Shown here: in pieces, positions 46,761 through 57,745 of the stretch
Layout of the letters: each line of letters begins with the position of its first letter
Position numbering within the stretch: position 1 is the first letter of the stretch
Assembly (NCBI GenBank): GCA_028554755.1
Contig: JAPTOF010000019.1
Location: forward strand, 7,884,001 to 7,948,000
From: Cordia subcordata
Taxonomy: Eukaryota; Streptophyta; Magnoliopsida; Boraginales; Cordiaceae
DNA: 64,000 nucleotides
Direction of reading: 5' to 3'
Notes under the pieces: model-generated
What the model was told of the DNA's origin: nothing
The model's database searches: none
What the model saw: only the letters and a program-made list of their open reading frames with translations
Made by a program: the position numbers and the translations under genes

Positions 46761-46849
46761 TTGATGTTGAGCTAATGTTTCACAACAAATCATCTTCCTC
46801 TTATAAGCCACCTTTTGCTTCCTCCATTGCCCAAACCAAAAACATAAAA

Positions 46850-47398
46850 ATGATGCAACTTCTCCGTTCCCCTCTAATGGCAACTCTTCTTCTCTTTCTG
46901 TTTTCTGCTCAAACTGATCTTATGGCGACTCAAGAACAGACGAAATGGGAGATCAACTTTATTTCGAACATAACTGGTCCAGCAGCAGACGAAGTATGGC
47001 CCCTGGTGGCAGATTTTTGCGACCTTTATAAAATCTTTCCCACTGATTTATCTTTCTGTGTCCAAAGAAATCCCGACCAGCCTGGCCAAATTCGTTATTC
47101 TGCAGTTAAGACACCATCACCATCCAATGGCAACACGACCATCGTTTTGTGGGCTGAAGAGGAGTTACTAGAAATAGATCAGACCAAGCGTTTTGTCACG
47201 TATCAATTCTTACGTAATAACAGGGGAATCACGACGTTTGTTGGAACTATGCAAATATTGCCAATTGATGATTATAGTTGTCAATTTAAGTGGTCAATTG
47301 TAGCTGATCCTATTAATGGTACCACTTATGAAGCTTTTGTTGCTCAACTAACCTCGATGCGTGACCAAATAGTGGAGAAAATCCAGAACTTATTCTGA
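46850..47398 (+). CDS. Lachrymatory-factor-synthase-like protein (polyketide cyclase/Bet v 1 fold), copy 2
   Basis: Encodes 182 residues and differs from copy 1 at roughly two dozen positions by eye. The in-frame ORF extends upstream to 46625, but that part overlaps the TATA region and is not open in copy 1, so the conserved ATG at 46850 is preferred. Residues 1-27 form a hydrophobic leader; an internal Met at residue 25 coincides with the usual cytosolic start of family members. Arg82 and Glu104 (onion LFS catalytic positions by eye) are kept. N-glycosylation sites remain at 40, 95 and 156, while the one at 36 is lost. Residues 73-76 differ most between copies. The gene faces DUF241 gene D, 2.9 kb downstream. 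Substrate unknown. Confidence 0.88.
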   Translation: MMQLLRSPLMATLLLFLFSAQTDLMATQEQTKWEINFISNITGPAADEVWPLVADFCDLYKIFPTDLSFCVQRNPDQPGQIRYSAVKTPSPSNGNTTIVLWAEEELLEIDQTKRFVTYQFLRNNRGITTFVGTMQILPIDDYSCQFKWSIVADPINGTTYEAFVAQLTSMRDQIVEKIQNLF

Positions 47399-47580
47399 GA
47401 GAATTAGTCGATGGAGTTCACTCCCACTTCTGATTATATTGTTAAAAGTTTGTCGTTTAATGTTGTAATGTAAGTGGGTTCAAATTATAGTTCCTTGTAA
47501 TGTAAGTGGGTTCAAATTATAGTTCCTTGTAAGTGCAAAATAAGAGCCTAGATGCTCAATGGGTCTTATTATCATATAGA

Positions 47581-48053
47581 ACTAGTAGTTTCATACTCCG
47601 TACTTTATACGGGACTTATTTAGATTTTGTGTGTTTTTTAGTTTTTTAAATATTTATAGATGTAATTTTTTTATTGTTTTTAGATTTTTGTGTATTTTTT
47701 TTATTTTTAAATATCTACAAAATTAATTCTAGTGATTTTTTATTCTTATTTTTATTTTTTAAATTAAGATATGATACATAAATTAATTAAGTTAAAGAAT
47801 TTTTTTGGACTTTATTACTTTAAACTTATTAAAAAGAAATATATAGATGGTGCATAAATATAATTAAATATTTTGTAACTCCATTACATTGACAAGGTTA
47901 AGAAGTGGTGCATAAATGTAATTAAACATTATAATATATAGATTTATAATAATGTAGTAATATTGAAAGTATAATTTATGATGGCTTGACAAATAAATGG
48001 ATGCTGATGTGGCACCCTTCTTTGAGCTCCTTTGGATTTAACTTATATATATA
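47581..48053. mobile_element. 473-bp insertion present only in module M
   Basis: In module L the sequence runs from CATATAGA directly into AAGATTGTCCGTG (about 19514-19534). Here the two halves are separated by a block starting ACTAGTAGTTTCATACTCCG and ending TTAACTTATATATATA. The flanks ATATAGA and ATATATA may be an imperfect 7-bp target copy. No TIR pair or coding sequence is seen. A related start (CACTAGTATTTTTGACATTCG...TTTATACGG) occurs near 24584. Type unknown. Confidence 0.7.
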
Positions 48054-50285
48054 AAGATTGTCCGTGCACATATGCACTCAATTTATAATAAGAAATTGTT
48101 CGTATTGATTATAAAACATATGTAGTTATATAACCATTTATTTTAAGTGAAAAATGATGTATGACTTTCTTAGAAAGTAGGTGTTTTTTTTAGTAAAGAA
48201 AAATATAATATCAAATTTCTATGCAAGATTTTGATAATTGCTTGTAAAAAATAAAGATTAAGTTATCAAATCTCAGTCCAAAATCTTGAAAAAAAATAAA
48301 TTAAGCAACAAAAGATCAATGCTATTAATTCAAGAAGTTTAAGAAAGTCAAGAGAGTGTTGCATAAGTCACTATAAATTGTAAAAAATAAATTGTATAAA
48401 ACACAAAATAGAGAAAGAGATATATATGATTAACGAACCTAAATCGAGGTTAAGAATTTTGATTAATATAGAGATTGGAGAATAGAGATGTGCGTAATGT
48501 TTCATGAGGACTAAAGAAGATGAGAAAGGAGATGTCTGTTGACGTGTGGAGATAAGGTATAGTTAGAAACGAAACGAGGATTTATATATGTATAGTTTCT
48601 GTTTGTTATGGGATACACGCGATAGCATGGACTGGTTAGGGTTTCAAGACGGAACGGGACAAAGGGTATATTTCTTTTAATAGTCCCAAAATTTGAAACT
48701 TAGGATGATTTGAGATGGAACACTAAAAAAATAATCGGGATTCTTTAGTATGGGATAATTTGGTACCGAAATTTTGATCCAATACAAATATCCTGCATCC
48801 AGCATTCAACCCTATCTATTGGATTCTTAGACTAATATTTGATAATATAAAAGTTTGAAGTTTCTTTTTTATAAAATTTAAGTTTGTACAAGTAAGAAAG
48901 TTGTTCTCCTCCCGAAGTTCAATTATGCTTGGAGTTGAGAGACTTTTCATATTCTCATATTCAAATAAATCGATTGTTGTTCTTCAATAAGTAGAATTTC
49001 TCTTGTGTATATATATTGATTATAAGTATGTATATGAGTGAATACATGTATTTTTTTTCCCCCTTCAAGAAGATGATTAATATTAATTTTTTTTACCTAA
49101 CTTAACAATGACTCGAAATTCGTAAATTTAAGCAAGTAGATTCACGTATTTATACGTATGTTTGCTGATAAAACACGGCCTTACACCTTGCTAGCTAGGG
49201 GACAAGATAAGCTTTAGTTTGCAATAACAATGTGAGAACTGGAAATGCCACGTTATTACACATATGGAAAACAAAGCTTTAATAATTGGAGATTGTTCAT
49301 GTCATCCTTGCAAGAGTTGACGAGGTTAGGGTGTTTTAAGAGCAAGTGATGGTCCCTTTTTTCGGCTGTCTCCTTTGCGTGCCGCCATTGCTGGCACGTT
49401 TTTCTTCAATGCTTCACGGCGTTCTTCATACAGCGCAGCGGCAGAAGCGGCAGTTTAAACATGGACAACTAGGATTTGGTGTTCACCAAAGATTGATCAA
49501 AATACATGAACATGACTCATACCCTGTTAAGAAAATATTTTACTTTAACGTAGAAATACAAAATGTTTATTTTAACGTTCAAAGAGTAGACTAAAGCGTT
49601 TAATACATGTCATGTCAAAACAAAACCAATCATTCAATACATATCATATCAAAGCAAAATCTATTATAAAAATTTTTGTCTTTGTCCAACCTATTCTTAG
49701 TTGTATTTTCACAACAAATTTTTATCTTCGACAAGCCAAAATCAAGTATCAATTTTATATATAGATGTTTACTAATGTAATCTTTTGAGTTCAGTATTTA
49801 AGTTATAATTAATTAATTAAAAGTTCTTTAATTGTATGTTTTATATATGTGTGCGTGTGTGTGTGTGTGGGAATAGATGATTAAATTTAAATGGACGATA
49901 AACACTTAGCTTAGTCGCATTGCGTGGGGAAAAAGTTGGGTGGGTGATGCAAAATGGTAGTTGAGAACCGCATTCGTGGAGATGCTGAATCATATTGAAA
50001 ATGAATATATATAAACTGGCCATCCAATTTCCGCCTTCTAATAATAGTCTGAATCATATTTTAAAATGCATAAAAAGAATAAGCAAGTGGAGAAATTAAG
50101 TGTAAGAGATCCAGGCTAAAATTCGGGGCCAGCAAGAATTGAACTATAATTTTCAGATCAATTTCCATTATATATATATATATATATATACCTGTACCAT
50201 TACAAAATTGTTCTTATGTACACGAGCTCATAAGCATGCCCCTTAAAATTCGGATGGCTATGCAGGGCTTTTAGATTTCGATATA
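48054..50285 (+). other. 3' flank of LFS-like gene 2 up to DUF241 D
   Basis: Aligns with 19520-21650 and holds no supported gene. It contains an orphan copy of the DUF241 upstream box (about 49221-49236), the CCGCCATTGCTGGCACG block also present at 20767, a GT run (about 49850-49868), a (TA)n run (about 50169-50191), and then the true 3' flank of DUF241 D. Confidence 0.7.
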
Positions 50286-51179
50286 TCAGCACGAGACCAG
50301 ATTTAGGAGAGATGTTCTTGATTTAATCAAGCACCTAAACATGCTCTCCAAACCTGTCTCGATGCTTTCAAAACTAGACTCTAAAGTCTCCAGCCTATTG
50401 TGCACAAACTGGATATTTTCGGCTTCACTTGAGCCATTTGTGCTTAGCCTGCATAGTGCATCATCTATGCTTTCAAACTCGTTTGTGTTTTGTGTTTGGC
50501 CATGGCATGCAACAATTGCTCCCTTGTGCATCAATCTTAAAATCGACCATATTGATCTACTTGGCTTTGACTTTGCGGCTGATAGAAAAACCAAAACAGA
50601 TTGGAATATGGAAATGCTCATTACATTAACTTCTCTTAACACTCTAATCACAGCTGATACTTGTTGATCAACATCTATGATTGATGATGAGGCCTCAATT
50701 TTTTGATCCATTTGCTTCAAAGATGTAATCAATCTCTTAGCATCTTTCTTCATCTTCTTTCTAAAAGATGTGTAATTGGTGATGCTGGCTTCAATGTCGC
50801 TTAAATCACCTTTTCTTCTTCTTAGAGAGGATTGAAGATCTCTCACATGTCCCTTGGCTTGTGAGATAACATCTCTTGTGACGCCACAGATATCTAGAAG
50901 CTTTACTGGACCTTCCAAAAGCCCATCAACCCATTTCTGATTGTGGTGTTTGGAGAGTGATTGGAGGGTCTGAGGCAGGCTGAGAAGCTCATCCATGGAG
51001 TTGTACAACTCTACCAAACCGCAGAGGCCACTGGAGATGCTCTCTGCAGATGTTGCAGCAGATGATTCCCATGTTCTAATAAGCTCGCTCAGCTCCTCTT
51101 CGATTTGGAAGGTGGTAGGGTGTGATCTGCATGGCAGACTAATTGATCTAACATGGTTCACTTTTGATGAACTAGCCAT
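50286..51179 (-). CDS. DUF241 family protein, copy D (intact)
   Basis: Encodes 297 residues on the minus strand, start codon at 51179, and reads without interruption. It matches copy A along its whole length: R-S-I-S-L-P-C-R-S-H-P (residues about 11-21), K-W-V-D-G-L-L-E-G-P-V-K-L-L-D (about 82-96), R-R-K-G-D, F-R-K-K-M-K-K-D-A-K, and a C-terminal L-E-S-x-F-E-S-I-E-x-G-L-E-x-M-F segment. Two residues are added at the C-terminus relative to A. A long AT run upstream and the conserved CACATGCTAATCACATTG box resemble the A promoter. It converges with LFS-like gene 2. Molecular function unknown; no membrane segment or signal peptide is apparent. Plus-strand ORFs over this interval are shadows. Confidence 0.92.
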   Translation of the reverse strand: MASSSKVNHVRSISLPCRSHPTTFQIEEELSELIRTWESSAATSAESISSGLCGLVELYNSMDELLSLPQTLQSLSKHHNQKWVDGLLEGPVKLLDICGVTRDVISQAKGHVRDLQSSLRRRKGDLSDIEASITNYTSFRKKMKKDAKRLITSLKQMDQKIEASSSIIDVDQQVSAVIRVLREVNVMSISIFQSVLVFLSAAKSKPSRSIWSILRLMHKGAIVACHGQTQNTNEFESIDDALCRLSTNGSSEAENIQFVHNRLETLESSFESIETGLESMFRCLIKSRTSLLNLVSC

Positions 51180-51254
51180 ATTGGTTGCTCTTTATCTTTA
51201 ACTTGCTTTGTCAAAGTTCAATTTGCTTATGAAAACATGGCCTTACAACCTTGC

Positions 51255-51295
<41 letters not shown>

Positions 51296-51390
51296 GTATA
51301 TGTATGTATGTATAAGAATAAAAGGTTAGCTAGGAGACAAGATGAGCTATAGTTTGGGAATAACAATGTGATTAGCATGTGATCAACTCT
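51180..51390 (-). promoter_or_regulatory. Upstream region of DUF241 gene D
   Basis: A (TA)n run at about 51256-51302 lies about 80 bases from the start codon, and the CACATGCTAATCACATTG box is found on the minus strand at about 51358-51383. Both match the layout before gene A. Leader sequence with CAAATTGAACTTTGA...AAAGCAA is conserved in A, B and C. Confidence 0.5.
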
Positions 51391-52593
51391 TCAGATCTGC
51401 AAGTGCTACCTTAAGTGTTACACTACATGGGAAACGAAGCTTTAATAATTGGAGATTGTTTAAGTCATCCTTGCAAAGAGTTGACGAGGTTAATTAGGTG
51501 TCCTAAGAGCTGTCTCCTTGGCGTACCACCATTACTGCCAATTCTTGAATGCTTCGACAAGTGCACAGGTGTATCACCTCCCACAAAGCGTGGCCTCTTG
51601 AGGCTGTCTCGTTTAAAGGAGCATGACTTATAACAAACACTCATTATAAAATGCAATCAAGATTCGAATTGATACCCTATAAGATTACAGGGTTTTAATT
51701 TGCAATACCAACAGATGGGGTTGTTGTATGCCCACGTATGGCTTGTTTGCCGTGTGTTATCAAATCTCAATACAGCTTTGAAATGGTATGCTTTAAGCTA
51801 TACATTACCTACATATTAAATCCTAGCCAATATTGTAGAACACTATTGTTAAGCATTTCCTTTCTATCAGTGAATAAACAAACGAGAAAAATACAAAACG
51901 CAGCCTAGCTCGTTATTACCATCTCAATTTTGACATCCATAAAAGACGGAGAAATTCAAGATTCTTGCATTGGAAACACAAGGCCAACAAGCCATACGTG
52001 CACATGTTTAATATTCGAGTAAATCTCATTTCTGCCATGAGTTCTTGGTTCAAGGCCAAACACTCCCATGAACCTTTTATATAATCGGTATTCTTCATGA
52101 TCGTCAGGAGGATACTATTCTTTCATTATTGCGTCCGTTTATCTTTCCAGGAGTTTTGGGATATATATTGTAGAAACAAGCTGCGTCGATTTGTTCCTGT
52201 GCAATTTATGCTGGCATACTATATGTCAATTCTCTGAGAGTTTGTCTGCGTATAGACCCTATACATAATTATAATTGAAGAAGTGTTGTAATCTTAAGTG
52301 AGTGATGGCTCGGGAAGCTTAAACAGGTTCTTTAGTTCACCATAAGTGCAGTTTCAGGAGACTTTGAATTGTTTATTTGATAGGATTAGCAATATTCTGG
52401 AATTTTTTTAATAGCTGACAGCATACTCCTAGTCTTGGCTGGAAGTAGTATTCTGTTGTAGTAGCATCTTAAGTAGCATTTGTTAATACTTATGTTGTTA
52501 ATGAATATCAAGCAACTTAACTAGCAAAAGTTATATATTGATGTATCAAATAGAATATTTTGTTGTGCATATGTTTGTGGATGTACATGTAAT
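51391..52593. other. Duplicated upstream flank, then unassigned DNA
   Basis: 51391-51700 is the inverted partner of 26535-26820. 51720-52015 aligns with 16900-17170 and about 45060-45190, a segment normally upstream of LFS-like genes. From about 52015 to 52593 the sequence is less AT-rich and has no ORF or family match that I recognise. Confidence 0.6.
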
Positions 52594-52855
52594 AAGTTAG
52601 AAATCGATTTATAAGTCTAATCCCAGTGTATTGATTTCGAGTGGCAATACATCTAGGGCCCATATACATATCATCTGCTAATACACGATCAATTAATGTT
52701 TGTATAAAAATTCTTTCCGGCATCATTCCTTTCTGAGGACTCACAGAAATCCCCCGGGTGGTGCCACAATTTGTTCGACATACAACAATATATTGAACTA
52801 CTTCAACAGGTCTTGCGTGAGATATCCAACATCTAATGTTCGTATAGCAGTAACA
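52594..52855 (-). pseudogene. rpoC2: Plastid rpoC2 fragment inserted in nuclear DNA (NUPT)
   Basis: Read on the minus strand, about 85 codons match the plastid RNA polymerase beta'' subunit. Landmarks are G-Y-L-T, then [39 protein letters not shown] and [10 protein letters not shown], ending at N-R-F-L-T near 52594. A 1-bp loss near 52790 and several substitutions (for example a change in the N-Q-D-I-G-I-G segment) show it is decayed and not functional. Both sides are unrelated AT-rich nuclear DNA. Confidence 0.9.
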
Positions 52856-53046
52856 TTTTTTGGTTTTATATATATTTGAATTTAGTATGAAAAAATAATT
52901 TAATAGGCAAGATTTTAGAAAAAATGAATTTTCAAAATATATATAAAAGTATATAGGTGGCAGTTTTTTACCGTCGCTAAATGCTAATTAAATTTAATTT
53001 GGTATTTAATAAGCAGCAGTTTTTGACCATTGCTAAGTGTTAATTA

Positions 53047-56000
53047 TGTTATGAAATTATTAATTATTGTGGATATTCATTTTTGGGCTAGTTTATTATT
53101 ATCCAAACTCTATATCGTTCACGACTATTTGAACTCTTATGAGATAAAGTTAGATGAGTTTAGGTATTTTATCTCAATATAAATTCTAGTCTTATATAAC
53201 TATTGCTGCTATAAATACAGGCCTCTGCATTGTAAACTTGTATCATGTATCAAGTACCAATAATCAAGAGAAGCAATAAAATATTCTCTATCTTCTCTCT
53301 TATATTTTCTCTATTTCCTTGTTAATTATATTCTCTTTATTTTGCTTGCTTATATACCTCTTTTCTATTCTGTAGTTGTTTATTTTGCTTGCTCATATAC
53401 CTCTTTTCTATTCTGTAGTTATTTTTATAACACGTTATCAGCACGATTAATCTCTACTGATCAAGAGATATGAAGATATTATTATGAAGATCTGAAGAGA
53501 AAGAATTCTTGACAACATGAAGATATTCATACAGCAATTTTTGGTAAACTAATATTGCAATTATCGGTAAAGTTTATTTAACTTTTTTAAATTTATTTTG
53601 AATTATATATATATTTTAGAATGTCAAAAATCACGAACTAAAAGTTCGTTGTTTAATTATATTGGACAATTTGCATGAAAGCGGAAATTGATATTCGTAT
53701 TGTCTTGAGCTAGAAGTTCGATGTTTTATTATAGTAGGCAATGAAAATCTGACATGAACTCTTTGAGGTTAAAATCCATATGGATGATATGAATTATGGA
53801 GAAATTCTTTTATGGAAGGAAATTACTGATCCTTAAAGGATTGTGATAAATTAATAATATTCCTTCATTATCTCTATCGAACCAAGCCTAAATATCAGTT
53901 GGCAAAGGATTTTTAGATCCTGAAATATGACCATCTAAAGTAAATATTTCAAAATTCACAATGAATAAATTTAACTGTGATTGCAGAATTCTAAAGTTGA
54001 AAGCGAGTATAAATCCGCAATATTTCTCAAATAATTTTAGCGAAAAAAATATGGATGCCCTGAATATGGTCCAATATTATCAATATTAAGAGCGTGATTT
54101 GAAAATTATTTTTGGGTATTATCGCATTTTATGAGCAAAATAAGTTATGACAAATTATTATCAATCATATCAATTTGCTCTAAAATCATTCTTTGAAGAG
54201 AATGATATATGATCTCATTATTGTGAATGTGATTATAGATATTATGATGGTCATATGGGTGTAATAATAATGATAAGAATTCTTAAGAATTCATATATGC
54301 ACCGTAAATGTGTTGCTTGTTCTCAAAAGGAAAAATGATAAGTAGGCAATCCCCTCTAAAGACATTGAATCATCTAACTGCCTATAATAAATCAAAAGGG
54401 GTAAATAAATTGGTCTATTAAATCTTTTATTGAATGCCTAAAAAGCTTATATTCTTAGACCATCATTGATGATATAAAAAAAATTGTCTAATTTTATCTT
54501 GGAATATGTTATGTAATATATTACAACACTTAGTAAAAAAGACCTTGCTGATCAATTACTACTCCCCATTGTTCTTTAAAAAAATCCCATCTAAACATTT
54601 TTTTGTTGTGCAAAATATATTTCTGTTGCTCCGTCACAGTGCATTAAGATGAGAATGTGAAAAAGGAGTTGGAATTTGTATTGATTTTAAATCTCAATTA
54701 ATTATTAGATATTTTGTATCATTGACTAAGAATATTGAAATAGCATATATTATTAATTGTTGAAAAATATTCCCAACATTAGGGGGAGAAAAACAAAAAC
54801 TGGAAAATTGAAAAGTTTTATAGAATGCATATGATCCTCGCATGAGTCAATATGAGTTAAACGTTTAGATTATTATTTATTTGCATGAAGTTGCAAATAT
54901 GCATTTATTGATATGAAAGAACGTGACGAAATCACATATACCATCTATAAGTGCTCCTATAATGTCTTAATAGAAAAATTACAAAAATATATCTACTGGA
55001 TGCTAAAAGCATTGTAGACTTCAGTTCCAATTATAAAGGAGCAAAATAAGCAAGTTGGCATTTTTTGAAATATTTGCTATCTTGAAGATATCAAGCCATT
55101 CATGCAAGTAAAATATATATAACTGAGAAATATTATTATACTCTAAAAGAGTATTAGGTATATATCTAAATATAATTGAAATTATTGAAAATAAAGAGAT
55201 CGCACATAGTTATATTACTTTACTTTTGAAAAGAGTGGAACTGAAAAGAAAAAATGATCATGATCAAATATTTGCATATGCAGTAGCTACTTATTATGAT
55301 GAAAAGCAAGGATCATGAATTGAAATACATCTAAAGATGTCGAAATAAATTTGGCCATATATACAAAAGATGCAATCCAAGCATATCTAAATGTTTGATC
55401 CTTATTGGTCAACACGTATTGTATATGGGATTAAGAGGTAATGTGATATAAACTAATCCCATATTGTTTGAGAATTTCAAAGTTATTTGCAACATGATTG
55501 CCTAGCTTTTAAACTACTAATTCTAGTCAGGGAACGGGCTAGTGTGTCACATGGTTATACTTGTTATAATACTCCTTTCTTGTATAAACCAAGCATTAGT
55601 GACTTAGAATTAATTATAAGAAGATATGTTTTAATATGGTTGGATGCAATTATATTAGCCTGACAATTTTTGAAAGGGCTTCAATTATGCATCTTATAAA
55701 TATGAAACAACAATATGCATGTGTTTCATGAGTTTGATATTTGTATACAAGTCCTCAAGGATTAGAGATGTTTGAATCATAAATCTCTGGAGAAGTATAC
55801 TTAAAGCTCTTTATATGAGCTAAAACATCTCGAAATTGAAAAGTATTTGCTTTAATGCAAATCTTCTAAAGAAAAGGGTTGAATAACCCACATGTTTCTA
55901 TGAAGCAACATGTATTAAAGTGACTCATGAAGAGCTTTCATAAAAGAATTTTGAGATGATGATATTGGCTCGACTTGAAGTTCAATTATTATTTAAATGG

Positions 56001-57438
56001 AATATTATCCATCAATCACTTAGGCAAAAGAAATTTTGGAGCCAAAGAGCCATACATTGAGTGTCTTAATATTTTGATGGACCATCTTGATTTTGCAAAG
56101 ATAACAAAAAATTCTTGGTTTTAAAGTATCATACCTCAATATCTCTTGTTATACTATATTTGCTGGCACAACAGTCTCTTACTCTAGCAAGAGTTGGTTT
56201 GTACCAATAGAAAGGCTTTGATAGTATTACACACAAATTTCAGTATCATTATTATCAAGACACTCAAAGTCAAAGTTGATTGAGCGTGAAAATTGTTGAG
56301 TACTTATTGACTCACAACGAGCATTATGTTTTCACATATGCCAAAATTATTACGTACTCATGCTCGTAAAAGCTCATCGTTATTGTTATCTCCCCAAAGC
56401 ATGGTAATTTATTACTCAGCAAATGAATTATATGAATTGTTTGCATAAAGGGAGATTATATTGAATATGATTGAGCCTTATATATTATGCTGAATCCATG
56501 TGTGAACTCCCTAAGAAGTATGAAAAAATGCTCATCAAGTTTCTCAAGCAAGAACTTGGCAAGTTCATCTTAATTGATATCGTGTATAATGATATTTGAG
56601 AAATTACAAGATTAACATTTGTATTTAAAGATTTCTTGATATGTTTAAATGATAGGGAGACAAATATATACTGTACTCTTTTTTCCCTTAACCTAGGTTC
56701 TATCCCACTGGATTTTCCTGGCAAGGCTTTTAAGGCCTGTTTGGATTGGTTTTTTTTTTTTAAGAAAAAAGTATTTTTTTTCTGAAAAAGTTACATTAAA
56801 TTTGCAATAATTGTTTGATTTGATTTCCAAAAAAGCTGAAACTCTGAAAAAAGCTCAAATACAGCTTTTTTCAGAAGCCAGAATTTTCAGCTTCTCAAAA
56901 AAAGCTGTAAAAAAAAGTACTTTTGAAAAAAGCCTATCCAAACAGGCCCTTAATGAGGCAGCATGAAACGTATAACAAGAATATTGCACTATTTTTCCTT
57001 CACTATAATTTGTCCTACTGGGTTTTTTCCGAGTAAGGTTTTAACGAGACATATTTTTAAGAGATGAATATCTAAGGGGAAGTGTTATAAAATTAATAAT
57101 TATTGTGGATATTTATCTTTGGGCTAGTTTATTATTATCCAAACTCTAGAAATGGTTCATGACTATCTGAATTCTTACGAGATAAAGTTGGATGAGTATA
57201 GATATTTTATGTCTATGCAAATTCTAGTGTTATATAACTGCTCTTGTATTGCTCTTATAAATAGGGGCCTTCGCATGGTAAACTTGTATCATGTATTAAA
57301 TACCAACAATCAAGAGAAGCAATAAAATATTATCTCATCTTCTCTCTCTTATATTTTCTCTCTTTTGTTGCTATTTATATTCTCTTTATTTCTCTTGTTT
57401 ATATATCGCTTTTCTATTTTGTAGTTATTTTTATAACA
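53047..57438 (+). mobile_element. Full-length copia-type LTR retrotransposon, heavily decayed
   Basis: LTRs at 53047-53432 (386 bp) and 57083-57438 (356 bp) both start TGTTAT and end TTTATAACA, flanked by the exact 5-bp duplication AATTA (53042-53046 and 57439-57443). After the 5' LTR comes CGTTATCAGCACGA, a PBS form I associate with a copia lineage, and a purine tract (TCTAAGGGGAAG) precedes the 3' LTR. The 5' LTR is longer because a segment of about 45 bp with CCTCTTTTCTATTCTGTAG is tandemly repeated. The internal region is full of stops; a trace of the copia RT region (P-x-G-L-x-M-F near 55755, L-K-x-L-Y near 55803) is the only coding hint. Confidence 0.85.
56734..56950. mobile_element. 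PIF/Harbinger-like MITE, copy 2 (217 bp)
   Basis: Nested in the copia element. Ends are GGCCTGTTTGGATTGG and CTATCCAAACAGGCCCT, flanked by TAA on both sides (56731-56733 and 56951-56953). Internally it is close to palindromic around AAAAAGCTG motifs. Confidence 0.82.
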
Positions 57439-57745
57439 AATTAAAATTAATTTGGTAACTAATAGGCAGCGATTTTTTTACCGTCACTAAATGCTTTGGC
57501 TACATAACAGGTAGCAATTATGAATTGCCACGAAAATACATAGGCGACGGTTGCAAAATGTCACCTATTTGAAATGAACTGTTGTAGTAAGTGGGAGTTA
57601 GAAACCATCACTAATTACATATATAGGATTAGCGTCAGCAAACTACGTTGACAGTTGTGGTGGCATTTGTAAAACTATCATTAATTAATAGGCCGTGGTT
57701 CAATAACAAAAAAAACTATTGCCTTTAAACTAATTTTTTGTAGTG

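Larger units (their letters stand above)
44990..50285 (+). repeat. Duplicated module M (LFS-like gene 2 with flanks)
   Basis: Aligns with 17000-21640 over nearly its full length, including 45065-45860, the gene and the 3' flank. Differences include an extra 0.47-kb insertion at 47581-48053 and a 31-bp tandem duplication of GTAATGTAAGTGGGTTCAAAT just after the gene (about 47465-47530). Unlike the left module, this one runs straight into an intact DUF241 gene. The short ORFs at 45342-45574 and 49346-49594 have no family support. Confidence 0.88.
52930..57745. mobile_element. CACTA-type element remnant carrying the copia-type insertion
   Basis: The right end is TAATTTTTTGTAGTG at 57731-57745, the inverted form of CACTACAAAAAATTA. 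Both sides of the copia element carry the same kind of subterminal repeat: GCAGTTTTTTACCGTCGCTAAATG at 52959, GCAGTTTTTGACCATTGC at 53013, GCAGCGATTTTTTTACCGTCACTAAATG at 57465. This suggests one DNA transposon split by the retroelement. The left CACTA end was not found; the left coordinate is an estimate. No transposase is visible. Confidence 0.6.

Noticed and set aside
46625..46849. 75-residue N-terminal extension of LFS-like gene 2
   Set aside because: It crosses the conserved TATA region and is not open in copy 1; the ATG at 46850 is conserved in all three copies.
49346..49594. 82-residue ORF in module M
   Set aside because: The matching sequence in module L (about 20740-20985) is broken and shows no protein conservation.
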